Source: Valencia hispanica (taxonomy: Eukaryota > Chordata > Actinopteri > Cyprinodontiformes > Valenciidae). From it: a DNA stretch of 64,000 nt. The notes beneath the pieces were generated by a model. It was not told the DNA's origin and did not search any database. It worked only from the letters and a program-made list of their open reading frames with translations. Below are positions 30,541-40,990 of the stretch, one piece after another; the stretch's first letter is position 1, and every line of letters starts with the position of its first letter. The position numbers were made by a program, and so were the translations under genes. The stretch covers positions 18,332,735 to 18,396,734 of the forward strand of contig OY747712.1 in the NCBI GenBank assembly GCA_963556495.2, read 5' to 3'.

Positions 30541-31088
30541 GACCCTAATTCCTGTTGCTTTTTTGTATTGAATTGAATGTAAAACACAACTATTAAAAAT
30601 CTGAAATTCCTGCAGCTTCCTCAGTGTTGCTGCTGGCTGTTGCCACCCCAATTTTCTCCAATAATAAATAAAAATCCAGAAAAATGGGAACGAAGAAGTA
30701 CAAATTCCAACTGCTGTCCACCTCAAGCAGGAGAACTTCTGATCATTTTGTAGCATTCCAGCTGGTACGTCCCCCATGACTCTAATTTGGTAATAACTGA
30801 CTTTGTGTCAGCAATAAAGCTGGAGAAAGACAAAGAATCTCATTGATGACACAGATGTGCAAAAACCTCGTGGAGAGCATCTCGTAGTCAAACCCTGGAA
30901 TCTCTGAGGAGAGAACACGGACCCACAAAGGAGGACAAAACCGGTAAATTAAATGTACTTTATGTGGTTAAATTTCCCACAAGTTAAATAATCCTTTCTT
31001 GAGGAATTGGGTTTAAAATGTGCAAAGTTTGTGCAAGGAAAGAATATCTGTGATTTTTGTTTTTCTGCAGTTAACAGGGCCTTTTTAT

Positions 31089-32734
31089 ATGATGAGGGTG
31101 TTTTTGGCTTCGATTTTTCTGCTCATCCTCCCCATCATTCGGGCTCAGGTTCCCCACTGGGGTCCATGTCCGGAACCAGAAGTCCAGCCCGCCTTCACCC
31201 TTAAACAGGTAACACAGAGGATTCCTAGTACGAGTCCTAAATGTCCTTTCAATGGCCTGATATAATATTGTATAATTAGAAATAAATTTTATTTTTTTAT
31301 TAAAAGTCTTTTTTTTTCCTTTTCCCTTTTTTAAATTAAACATTAGAAATAAACTGGATTTTTAAAAAGTATAACTATCACTGTGTGTGGTTAAAAAAAT
31401 ATTCTTACAGAATTTATATCAGTGATATTCCAGCATTTAAAACATTTGTATAAAAATTAATTTAAAGCACTTTTTGCAAATCTACTTATTATCTAGACTG
31501 GTAGGACTCAAATATTTACTAGTCTAAATCTGGTAAGTAATGCTTCACCTTAAAAGATTGAAGTGAATAATGTGTCCGCATAAGATAAATAACTAAAGCG
31601 AAAAAAGAAAAAAACGACTAGTTTTCTCAAAGCCTTTGGTGTTTCCACCTGTGAAGAGTGGTGTGTTGATAGCAAAAAACATCAAATAAGATTGAATCCA
31701 TTGAAAAATCAATATATCTAAAAATCAAAAATAGAATATGCATTTCTTCTGTTTATTCACAAAAAAGCAACACCTGATTATTTTATGTTTCTGAAAAGAG
31801 CACAACAGCTAAACACTGTATTTAACTGGTAGATTTAGTTGTTGAAACATAAATAAAACATAAAACGATGTTGTAAGTGCAGGCTAAATAAGATATTCTA
31901 CAGTATATTGTCCTTGAGGGAAAAATGAGTGTACATGTTACTTAATGACTTTCCACTGCAGATACAGAGGGGTCTAAAAGCTAACCTGTCGCATGTTTCT
32001 GTAAACCCATTACAGTATGTAGATTTATTCATAGTCTCCTCTCACGTCGCTCTAAATTGCCTCTGAACCTGTGTGTCCCTGGCCCTCGCAGTTCATGGGG
32101 AGATGGTTTGAAATTGCCAAGCTCCCGGCCCAGTTTGAGAAGGGCCGCTGCATCGAGACCAATTTCACTCTGACGACAGACAGCTCTATTCGAGTGGTCA
32201 GCTCGGAAATACTGTGAGTCTCTATGAGTGGGTACCTTGTGGAAATGTCTCGTCAGGAGGTGGTTGTTGGCACTTTTTAGCGCTACACTAAAACTGTGTG
32301 TGTGTGTGTGTGTGTCAGAAAAGGAGAAGTGAGGAAAATCACAGGGACCGGCGTGATAGAGGATCCAAAGAATCCAGCTAAACTGGGAATAAGTTATTCC
32401 TACGGTCAGTGGGAATACATTGGTGGGGGAAAAGAAATCGTATACTCTTTCTTATGTTCTGACCTTTGACTTTTACTTTTTGTGCCTATTCAATCTAGTC
32501 CTTCCCTACTCTCCTTACTGGATCCTGTCCACTGACTACGTGAACTTTGCCCTGGTGTACTCCTGCACGGACGTCCTCAGGCTCTTCCACGTCGACTTCG
32601 CCTGGATCCTGGGCCGCACCCGCAGCCTGCCGGACGCCACAGTGGAAAAGGCCAGGGAGACGTTCGCCAACAACAACATTGATGTGACCAGAATGATCCC
32701 CAGCAGGCAGCAAGGCTGTGACAAATCTCTCTGA
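31089..32734 (+). CDS. apod: Apolipoprotein D (lipocalin C, four coding exons)
   Basis: Predicted secreted lipocalin, closest of the three to vertebrate APOD. Coding exons: 31089-31208, 32092-32213, 32319-32404 and 32499-32734, 187 codons. Signal peptide MMRVFLASIFLLILPIIRAQ; the second Met (31092) could also start. GxW motif FMGRWFEIAKLP opens exon 2. Exon 4 has YWILSTDYVNFALVYSCTD, LFHVDFAWILGRTRSLP and NNIDVTRM, near-identical to the APOD C-terminal region. Cysteines at GPCPE, GRCIE, YSCTD and QGCDK give the two family disulfides. The sequon NFT lies at the first APOD glycan position. A 5'UTR intron is likely (donor near 30945, acceptor TTTCTGCAG near 31070). Intron 1 is long (883 bp). No TATA box was seen. 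Confidence 0.92.
32295..32315 (+). repeat. (TG)n run at the 3' splice site of lipocalin C intron 2
   Basis: About ten TG dinucleotides end immediately before the CAG acceptor (32316-32318), replacing a normal pyrimidine tract. Confidence 0.85.
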
Positions 32735-32739
32735 GGCTG

Positions 32740-34535
32740 CGGCGGAAAAGCAACACAAGATGGCGCCGTTGCTGGTTGAAGAAGAGAAATGATTGCAGAT
32801 TGTTTTCCCCCTCTTATTTCTACAGAGAGGATTTTTAATATTTTATTGCAATTGTAATGAAGAGGATAAACTTAGCTGAGTCTGACTGCCTGGAGATAAA
32901 AGTACACAATCTGATGTGATTAAGCTTTATGGGCATCAGGAAAAATATTTGTAAAATCGTTTTGCCCTTTTTAATCAAACACATCTCTAGATATGCAAGC
33001 CTCACTGGACTAATTTAGTTTTATTTAGAAGGCAACAGCAGTGTTTTTTAAATGAAAACACATGATACTGATTGGTCTAATTTTTCTTTCAAACTGCAAG
33101 CATGAAGGATCTTATTAGTCACATCTCTATTTAAGTCTGTAAACATGTGATCTCTGTTCATCCAGAACCATGTGGTTTTGTTAAACAAATTAACTTGTTT
33201 TTGTATTCTAAAGCATTTTCCTGGGATTTTTCATCTCAACCAAATGCCAGTTCTGTTTTTGGTGACTGATATAAAACCTTTGACACTGGAATTTGTAATA
33301 AACAGCAGAAAATGTTGCACAGATGCCTAAACAGTACAACATGCTACTTGGAACAGCTCTTGTTTAATATTTTGCATAACAGAGTGAAAAAATCTTCACG
33401 TTTTGAAAGTAAAAGCCCTGTTCTAGAACAGTTCATCTTTTATAAAATTTTAAATTTGAGTGAATGCATCAATAAATCTTTACCGTAATTTTGTTGCCAT
33501 TAATGACAACAGTAAATTAAAACAGTGTTTTTGCTATGTTACCTACATTCTGCAGTGCACTTTTGAGAGAAAACTGACATTATTACATATACAAGAAAAG
33601 CATCAATAGAAACCCAAGGTTTACTTATGATCAGGTTTTGAATACATCATGGGTAAAGTTTAATTATTGTTTCACATTACCAGATCTTTACAAAGAGAGG
33701 ATGGGAAAGATTACAGGCATCTGGCTAAAATACATCATTTTTCTTCAGTGCAGTGACTCCTGCAGCTGTCTTTCTAACACATTTGCTGTCAAGATTGCAC
33801 AAACAAAACAAGACACATTTGTTTTTTGCATTATGTTTGCATACATTTGTGCTGTATTGTTGTGGCAGTTTGCATTGTTCAGCATAATGAGAAGGGGAAG
33901 CTGTCAGAGGCCACGCAGGTGGCAAAGAGATGCGATGAATGATACTCTCCAGGATGCATTGTGGTGGTTTTTTAGCAGCGGTGTGCAAAGTTCTCACACA
34001 ATAGCTTGAACATCCGTATTTCCATTTAATAACAACGCAGTAACTAAAGCTATGGACGCTTTATAGAGGTATACAATTACATGAAAGTGTAGATATAATT
34101 AGATGAAACTCAGAGAATGCACTTACTCACTACCTAACTTCCCTTCACTCAATCTGAGCTGCTCTGTGGGATTTCCACTGTGAGCTGGCTTGGGCTGATT
34201 GGGAGTGAAACCTGAATCCTGTGGTGTGCGGCTCAGCGGTGGCATAACCCCTATAGAGAAGAATGTACACTCCTCAGACATACAAAGAAGTCCTCTGCCA
34301 GCTTGACTATTGCAAAGAGGGGAACAGGAATCATGCTAAACAGTGTCAGAGTGTTAAGGCAAGCAAAGACCAGAACAAACCGTACTTTGCTTATTCTTGT
34401 CCAAAGTTTCACATTGTCACCTGCTCCTCTGCAGCCCTGAAAAGAAATAGGTGAAAAACCCCTGGATGGATTAATCTGTGGTCGATGGGTATTGATTATA
34501 AAGTAGATCATCAGATAATGTAGGTTAATCAGGAG
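32740..34535. other. 3'UTR of lipocalin C, then intergenic
   Basis: The first AATAAA on the + strand after the stop that looks usable is at 33298-33303, giving a ~570-nt 3'UTR. Beyond it the sequence is AT-rich. The 123-codon frame at 33638-34009 has no recognisable feature. Confidence 0.35.
33298..33303 (+). terminator. Likely poly(A) signal of lipocalin C
   Basis: AATAAA in the context TTTGTAATAAACAGC, downstream of the last exon. Confidence 0.4.
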
Positions 34536-35010
34536 TTACCCTTACGGAAAAGTCACATGGGCTTGAACTTGTTCTTCACATGGGATCACATGTTATCCCA
34601 TGTGCTACATGGTAAACCACATGTGTAGCACACATGGACTTCACATGTATGATTTTACATGGGTTTCACATTTTTCTCACATGTAATCACATAGACTTCA
34701 CATGGGCTTCACATGTAATTTCCCATGGGTTTCACACATTTTTTTTCACATGTAGGTTTCATGTGGAAAAGAACATGTTTCACATGTGGTTTACATGTTA
34801 TCACATGGGCTTCACAGTTTATTACCATGAAAATGTTACAAATTCACATAGGAAATGTGTGCAAAATACAGGTGGTCACATGTTCTTCACACATCTCACA
34901 TGTTTTTCAGCATGTTTTACATGTGAATTTCACATGGGTCAAATATTTTTCACATGTGATTACATGTGATCTTGCCCATGTGAAACCGTGGGCCTTTTCC
35001 ATAGGGGTAA
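34536..35010. mobile_element. MITE-like element packed with CACATG motifs
   Basis: The ends TTACCCTTACGGAAAA and (complement of the right end) TTACCCCTATGGAAAA are inverted repeats of 16 bases with two differences. The ~440 bases between are dominated by CACATG/CATGTG, in phrases like TTCACATGGGCTTCACATGT. Confidence 0.65.
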
Positions 35011-35169
35011 ATTGCAGAAAGTTAATTAAGGAGCTGCTGCACAGAACAACAAGCTTTATACTGATTGAATCAGGAAAGGTGATTTGTAGCAGGAAGAGTT
35101 ATTATTATGGAAGTCAGTTTTCTGCCACTTGAAAGTAAAAAAAAGAAACATAGTATGTCATAATTTTGA

Positions 35170-35940
35170 CTTTCAAAGTCATAAATATGAGAAACAAAGT
35201 CATAAATATGAGAAACAAAGTCATAAATATGAGAAACAAAGTCATAATTATGAGATACAAAGTCATAATTTTGACTTTCAAAGTCATAATTATAAGATAC
35301 AAAGTCATAATATAGAGATACAAAGTCATAATTTCGACTTTCAAAGTCATAAATATGAGAAACAAAGTCATAAATATGAGAAACAAAGTCATAAATATAA
35401 GAAACAAAGTCATAATTATGAGATACAAAGTCATAATATAGAGATACAAAGTTATAATTTTGACTTTCAAAGTCATAAATATGAGAAACAAAGTCATAAA
35501 TATGAGAAACAAAGTCATAATTATGAGATACAAAGTCATAATATAGAGATACAAAGTTATAATTTTGACTTTCAAAGTCATAAATATGAGAAACAAAGTC
35601 ATAAATATGAGAAACAAAGTCATAAATATGAGAAACAAAGTCATAATTATGAGATACAAAGTCATAATTTTGACTTTCAAAGTCATAATTATAAGATACA
35701 AAGTCATAATATAGAGATACAAAGTCATAATTTCGACTTTCAAAGTCATAATTATAAGATACAAAGTCATAATATAGAGATACAAAGTCATAATTTTGAC
35801 TTTCAAAGTCATAATTATGAGGTAAAAAGTCATTGTTATGAGATGCAAAGTCATTTTTTTGAGATACAAAGTTAACATTATGAAATACAAAGTCATAGTT
35901 TCAACTATTATGAGATACGCATACAAAGTCGAAATTATGA
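35170..35940. repeat. 21-bp minisatellite, about 35 copies
   Basis: Unit AAAGTCATAAATATGAGAAA (21st base C), with variants ATTATGAGATAC, ATATAGAGATAC and ATTTTGACTTTC. Because the unit is 21 bases, both strands stay open (248 and 270 codons), giving artefact proteins of seven-residue repeats such as QSHKYEK. Confidence 0.92.
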
Positions 35941-38565
35941 CTTTGTATCTTTGTGTATTTGGTCAGTTGATCTGATGTCTTATTCTTATCTTAAAGGTCA
36001 TATTGTCGTCAGCTATAGGCAGAAAATCACCATAATTAACACAAAAAAGGCTTGAAAACACCAGTCTGTGTTTAGATAATTAATAAAAAAGTGTTTCACT
36101 TATTAAACTGAGTTACTGAAATTAATGACCTTTTGAATAATGTTTTAACTTGATGAATGTGATTGTGTGCATCCTGTAAGGCAGCTTTTGCTCACCTCAT
36201 CTATTAAACAGGAAACATGTTTTTCACAGTGAACCACAAAAAAATCCTCTCAAGTCTTTGACATATCAAAACAAAAGCACATTCAAACATGAAAATTGCC
36301 ACAGCAATAATATGACATTGGAATTTACAAATCATTCAGTTTAAAATCGCACCATTAAATTGCACATCACAACAACTTAGCTGAGTGACTGAAGCTTCAA
36401 GGATTTAAAAAGAAAAATTAAAAAATTGTAAATTTTCCAGCAAGGAGAAAAGAGCACTTCATGATCTTAGTGCTGTGTCTGTAGAGAAACCAAAGTTATT
36501 CTGCAGCAAAAATACAATATGCTGGAGGTCACCCTGTGCATGACCTGAGAGGAGAATAAGGTCACATTCTGGGAGTCTCTTATGTCACAAATAAAAGAAA
36601 AATAATCATATACTAGTAATTTCATGGGAATGAAAAAGTAAAATGAAAGTTCATATTTTATGCAGTCAACAACAGCCACAACAAACTTCAATTATTCAAA
36701 AGGCTGATACTTCAGTCTATATTTGCAGTGAGCATCCAGCATTGTCTGTGCAGTTGAATGAAAAGCTTGAGTCCAGTCTCTGCTGTAATGTGTGCAGCCA
36801 GGGAGCAGAATCTATGTTCTGAAAAGTACAAATGCCATCAGCTTCTCAGTGAACCTAGTGCTATAGACTGTGGACACATGAAAACATTGAATCTAACATA
36901 TGGCTGGAAGAAGGTCGCTTTTGAAGTTATATACCTGTTGGAATTTAGTAGTGGATTCATATCATATAAAAACACACAAAACGACATTTGAGGCAAGTTC
37001 TAGACCTGAATCCCCACATTCTGATAGTTTAATAAAACTTTATGCTTTGTGACAACTCTCTATGTTGTAATGTTTATTAGAAATGTTCAAACGCAGGACA
37101 TCTGTTCCAGTTGGATGATTTGAAGTGAACTGAGGAGGAGCCTTTCATGTTCAGATGGGGAATTGTCAGTCAGGGCAGATTGAATCTATTAGCGCTCAGT
37201 GATTAGCTTCTGGGCGTCAGAGCTCTTCAGGTTCCTCAGCAGGAAATCTCTTTACTGGCCTTGAAACATTCAGCGTTCCCCGCCCCTCTTTTAAAAACCC
37301 AGTTTCATGCTGGAGTGTGATCCCTGTCTCGAGGCTTCTCTTCAAACAGCCTCGGTTTCACACCATGTGTGACACAGATTCAACGCAGACCCCTCAGCGG
37401 GGGCAATGTGGATGTGCTTGGTGTGAGGCTCACTCGGGGTGACAGCCTTTATTCCCCTCTGATGTACATGTGTGCCATTTTACTGTCTCATGAATGGGGC
37501 ACCCCAATCCTCCCTGGCTCACATATTATTCATAAAGAGATTTCAAATGTTCATTAATCTGAACAATCAGTTGCATAATGGCTCCGTTCTTCCACAGTCA
37601 CAGAAGTAAATGGCTTTGGTGGTTTGGCCTCATTTGTGTTATGAAACATCCAGACAACAGCAGCTCTGTGAAAAATAACTTTATTGGATTGTGCATCTCT
37701 CTCTCTAAGGCTTCATGAGGCTCTTTGCTTATTAGCATCTTTAAATTCAAAACTAAACCATTAGTGACATTTTACCAAATGAAATAACACTTCCCTCTTT
37801 TGTAAATATGCATGCAAGAAATTGATATGTTTAGGTTTGTTGTCTCTTCTTGTTTAATTTAGTTGTTTTGGGAAGAATTAAGAGAAACAAATTATCTTTG
37901 TGTATGTAATGTTGATATTCATTATTTTTGATCAAAATAAGAGTCAGTTTGTCATTGCATCCGCTATTTATGAAAGTTACATGGATTAAAAACGTACTGG
38001 TAGCAGTTTTCTAACCTGAAACTAATATTTTATTACTTTTCTTGATTGAAAATTTAATCTCTCCTGTTGTGCATTAAAAATGCTCTCAGAATTGCCTGCT
38101 AACGCATGTGATAGAAATCCCATTGTGATAAAATTGCATTTAACAACAGGAAACATCTTACTTTAAATGACATGCACAAAACCTGCAGCAAAATAATTTA
38201 AAAGCTCAACCGTAAACTTGCTTTTCTTTGAGGGATTGATGCTCCATCAAAAATCTCATGAAAATAGTCCCAAACATGTCATCGTTTGCTTGTGTCTGAT
38301 ATTTTATTTAAAGGGGAGCTAAAATATAAAAGCATCCAGTTGTCTGTGCTTCAGAAAATAGCACACTAAACTCAAAAACCCAGAACACAATACACAAAAT
38401 GGCACTTTATTTGGGGGGCCCCCATTACATTTTGCTGATATTTAATTCAGTAAGCTGTGTTGCAGGAGCTTAGTACCCCAGAGAGCCAAATTCAAAATAG
38501 AAATATATATTAATTACAACTTTAACTTAGTTTATGATCTACATTTAGCTTATCTCTGGTTCTAC
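35941..38565. other. Intergenic, mostly unique-looking sequence
   Basis: No gene or transposon recognised. A GC-richer block with no open frame lies at about 37130-37560, set in otherwise AT-rich DNA. It is a candidate conserved non-coding element by composition only. Confidence 0.3.
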
Positions 38566-38569
38566 AATG

Positions 38570-38990
38570 TCTCAAAGGTGCTCTATTGAATCCAGATCTG
38601 TTGACTGTGGAGGGGTGGAAAACAGTGAAAATGTCATGTTCAAGATGTCACTCGGACTTGAGTGATTTGAGGTTTATGAGATGGTGCAATGCACTTATGG
38701 AAACAGCATCAGTAGGATGGGTGCACGGTAGCTATATTGTAAAGATGGACATGATATCTGGAAAATCCCAGAAAATCAGCTGTTTCTGAATTTCTCAAAT
38801 CAATTTTCGAAGTCCCTTAAATCTTTCTTTCCCATTCTGATGCTCTGTTTAAACATCCGCAAGCTATCGTCACTGCAACTAAATGCAGCTAAATGTTTAC
38901 TTTTATAATATAGGCTAAGTTGCTTTTTGTGCTACCAAGCAACTAAAGTATACCCAATAAAGTGGCTGGTGAATGTATGAATACTGTGCT
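38570..38990. mobile_element. Decayed DNA-transposon-like fragment
   Basis: Contains GAATCCAGATCTGTTGACTG, TGTCATGTTCAAGATGTCAC and GAAAATCCCAGAAAATCAGC, and ends ACCCAATAAAGTGGCTGGTG plus AATGTA. These phrases match a dispersed repeat very common in fish genomes with an AATAAAGTGGC(C/T)GGTGA terminus. I am unsure of its superfamily. Confidence 0.55.
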
Positions 38991-38999
38991 TAGATAGAA

Positions 39000-39545
39000 T
39001 TCTTGTGTAAAACGCATCCTTGGTGCTGTACTATTTGTACATAAAACTCCTCCCTAGACTCCATCCATGCTGCTTAGATGAAAAAAAAAACTGCTAATAT
39101 TTTTTTTTCTGCAGTAAGGATGAAACTGATGGTAGAGCTGCAGAAACCTCTTGTATTCATAGGGAAAATCTGATGATCCTTACAAAACATCTTAGGACAG
39201 ATAAAATACCTGGAAGGGCAGTGTCATTGTGATATATATATATATTTTTTTACGTTTTCAAGGAAGCTGAAGGAAATACATATATGGGCTGAGTACCAAG
39301 TACAAATACTAAAATGAGGTTATTCAAATTGCCATGACACAGCGATGCTTGAACAGTCTCTGAGATCCTGGATATGGCAGGGCCGTTTTAATTCGGTGTG
39401 ATGGCTGATTGATTTTCCATTATTTCAAAGGGACATCACACTCTCTTTTAGATTAAGACTGTGTCTTAAACTAAAAAAGTGAAGAGTAAAATAAACAAAT
39501 AAAAAATCCTTTTGTAGGCCAGCAACTTACTGTTGCAACTAATCA
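39000..39545. other. Intergenic, nothing recognised
   Basis: AT-rich. Contains a short TA run near 39230. No gene seen. Confidence 0.3.
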
Positions 39546-39550
39546 CTGTC

Positions 39551-39854
39551 TGTCACGTTGCCCTATCCCTCCTCCTCCTTGTCCTCACCTGTGTCTCCCA
39601 AATCATTCACACCTGATCCTACTCACCTCCTGCCTTTAAAACCCATCACTTCTCTCCACTCAGTGCCGGATCATTAGCGTTGCTGTGTCCAATGGTGTGT
39701 CGTCTTCCTGCCTCTCCGTTTCTGCCCGATGTCCAGTGTCTCCGTTCCTGCCGTCTTCACCACCACATTATCACCTCCTCCACCTTTTAATAAACATCCT
39801 GCACCTTCCTTCAGCGTCTGCATTTGGGTCCAAACTCCACACACACCCCTGACA
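39551..39854 (+). mobile_element. Solo LTR, 304 bp
   Basis: Begins TGTCACGTTGCCC and ends CACCCCTGACA (TG...CA termini), flanked by an identical 5-base CTGTC on each side (39546-39550 and 39855-39859). Inside are a TATA-like CCTTTAAAAC (about 39634) and a poly(A) signal TAATAAAC (about 39789) followed by GCACCTTCCTTCAGCGTCTG. Low in A/T compared with flanks. No internal retroviral genes are present, so this is what remains after LTR-LTR recombination. Confidence 0.7.
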
Positions 39855-39859
39855 CTGTC

Positions 39860-40624
39860 CTAATGTTTTCTGATTGTATTTTTCTAACCTACAACTGCCC
39901 TCCAGGAGCCTTCCGAGCTGAAATCTACCTTTCCTTGTGAGATTTATATCTTTAAGAAGCTGGAAACTAAGCAGTGGTTCTTTGTTTAATGCATCAGCAA
40001 TAAATATGACAATACACATGGTAAGCATAATAGGTTTAATCAATGGATACATTGTTTTATTGTGCTCGACTGCAGATAATTAGGTTTATAAATATTTCAT
40101 TGGTGACATAAAGGCTCCATCTGACAAACTGTCAGTCTTGATTGTGCTTGCTAGAGAGGAATGTAGCCCTTGTCCCCGTGTGTAGAAGCAAACATTACCT
40201 ACTGCAAAAACTAATCAACACCGAAATGAAAAATCCTTTGCCTCGTATGTTTTATTTTGGATGTTGAAGATTATTGAAGATTTCATTGCTAAAGAGCAAC
40301 CTCTTTGTTTTACTTTTACTGGTCCTGTCAAACCACTGTGTACTTATTTTTGGTTTCAAGGATGTGGGAAGACCTAATGCAAAAGCAAAATAAAACCCCT
40401 CCATTGTCTTATATAGGGTGATCAACAGCTGACTGATCAAACCAGATAGACAAATTCTGCTAGAATAGAAGCACCTCGCAGCAACGACCCACATTTCCAA
40501 GTCTTACAGTATGCTATGCAGATGCTTCACTTACATCGGCGTCCTGGATGCTTGAAATTAAAAGTGAAACTGCACCTATGGCATTGGAGTTTTATTACAA
40601 GGTGGTCAGCTGATCCTTTTATAT
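39860..40624. other. Intergenic, nothing recognised
   Basis: No supported feature. Confidence 0.3.
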
Positions 40625-40990
40625 GGAAATAAAATTCAATTTCAAAAATACTTTATTGATCCCAGAGGGAAATTAAGTGTTGGTATAGCTCATATAATTA
40701 ATTCTTTAAGGAGTTGTTGTAGATGATGATGGCTGTGGGCAGGCAGGATTTCCTGTAGCGGTCTGTATTGCAGCGAAACTGAAGAAGCCTCCGACTGAAG
40801 ACGCTCTGTTGTTGTACGACTGTCTCATGAAGAGGATGCTCAGGGTTGTCCATAATTTTTTTGATTTTATGAAGAATCCTTCTTTGCATTATCATCTCCA
40901 GATTTTCCACAGTTGTCCCAAGAACAGAACCAGCCTTCTTTATCAGATTGTTTAGCCTATTTAAGTCCCTGGCTCTGATGCTGCTAAGCT
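40625..40990 (-). mobile_element. LINE 3' end (C terminus of ORF2 plus tail), antisense
   Basis: The reverse strand encodes a coherent stretch with KKAGSVLGTTVENLEMIMQR, IMDNPEHPLHETVV and RKSCLPTAIIIYNNSLKN followed by a stop. This is typical of the end of a fish LINE reverse-transcriptase protein. A 3' tail follows (TTCCCTCTGGGATCAATAAA). It is truncated at its 5' side. Confidence 0.65.

Noticed and set aside
33638..34009. 123-codon frame downstream of lipocalin C
   Set aside because: No domain, signal or repeat; biased hydrophobic content consistent with random AT-rich frame; no splice or promoter evidence.
35170..35940. Regular 21-bp repeats resembling a CRISPR array or a coding repeat protein
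   Set aside because: No unique spacers between repeats and a eukaryotic context; a direct tandem minisatellite.
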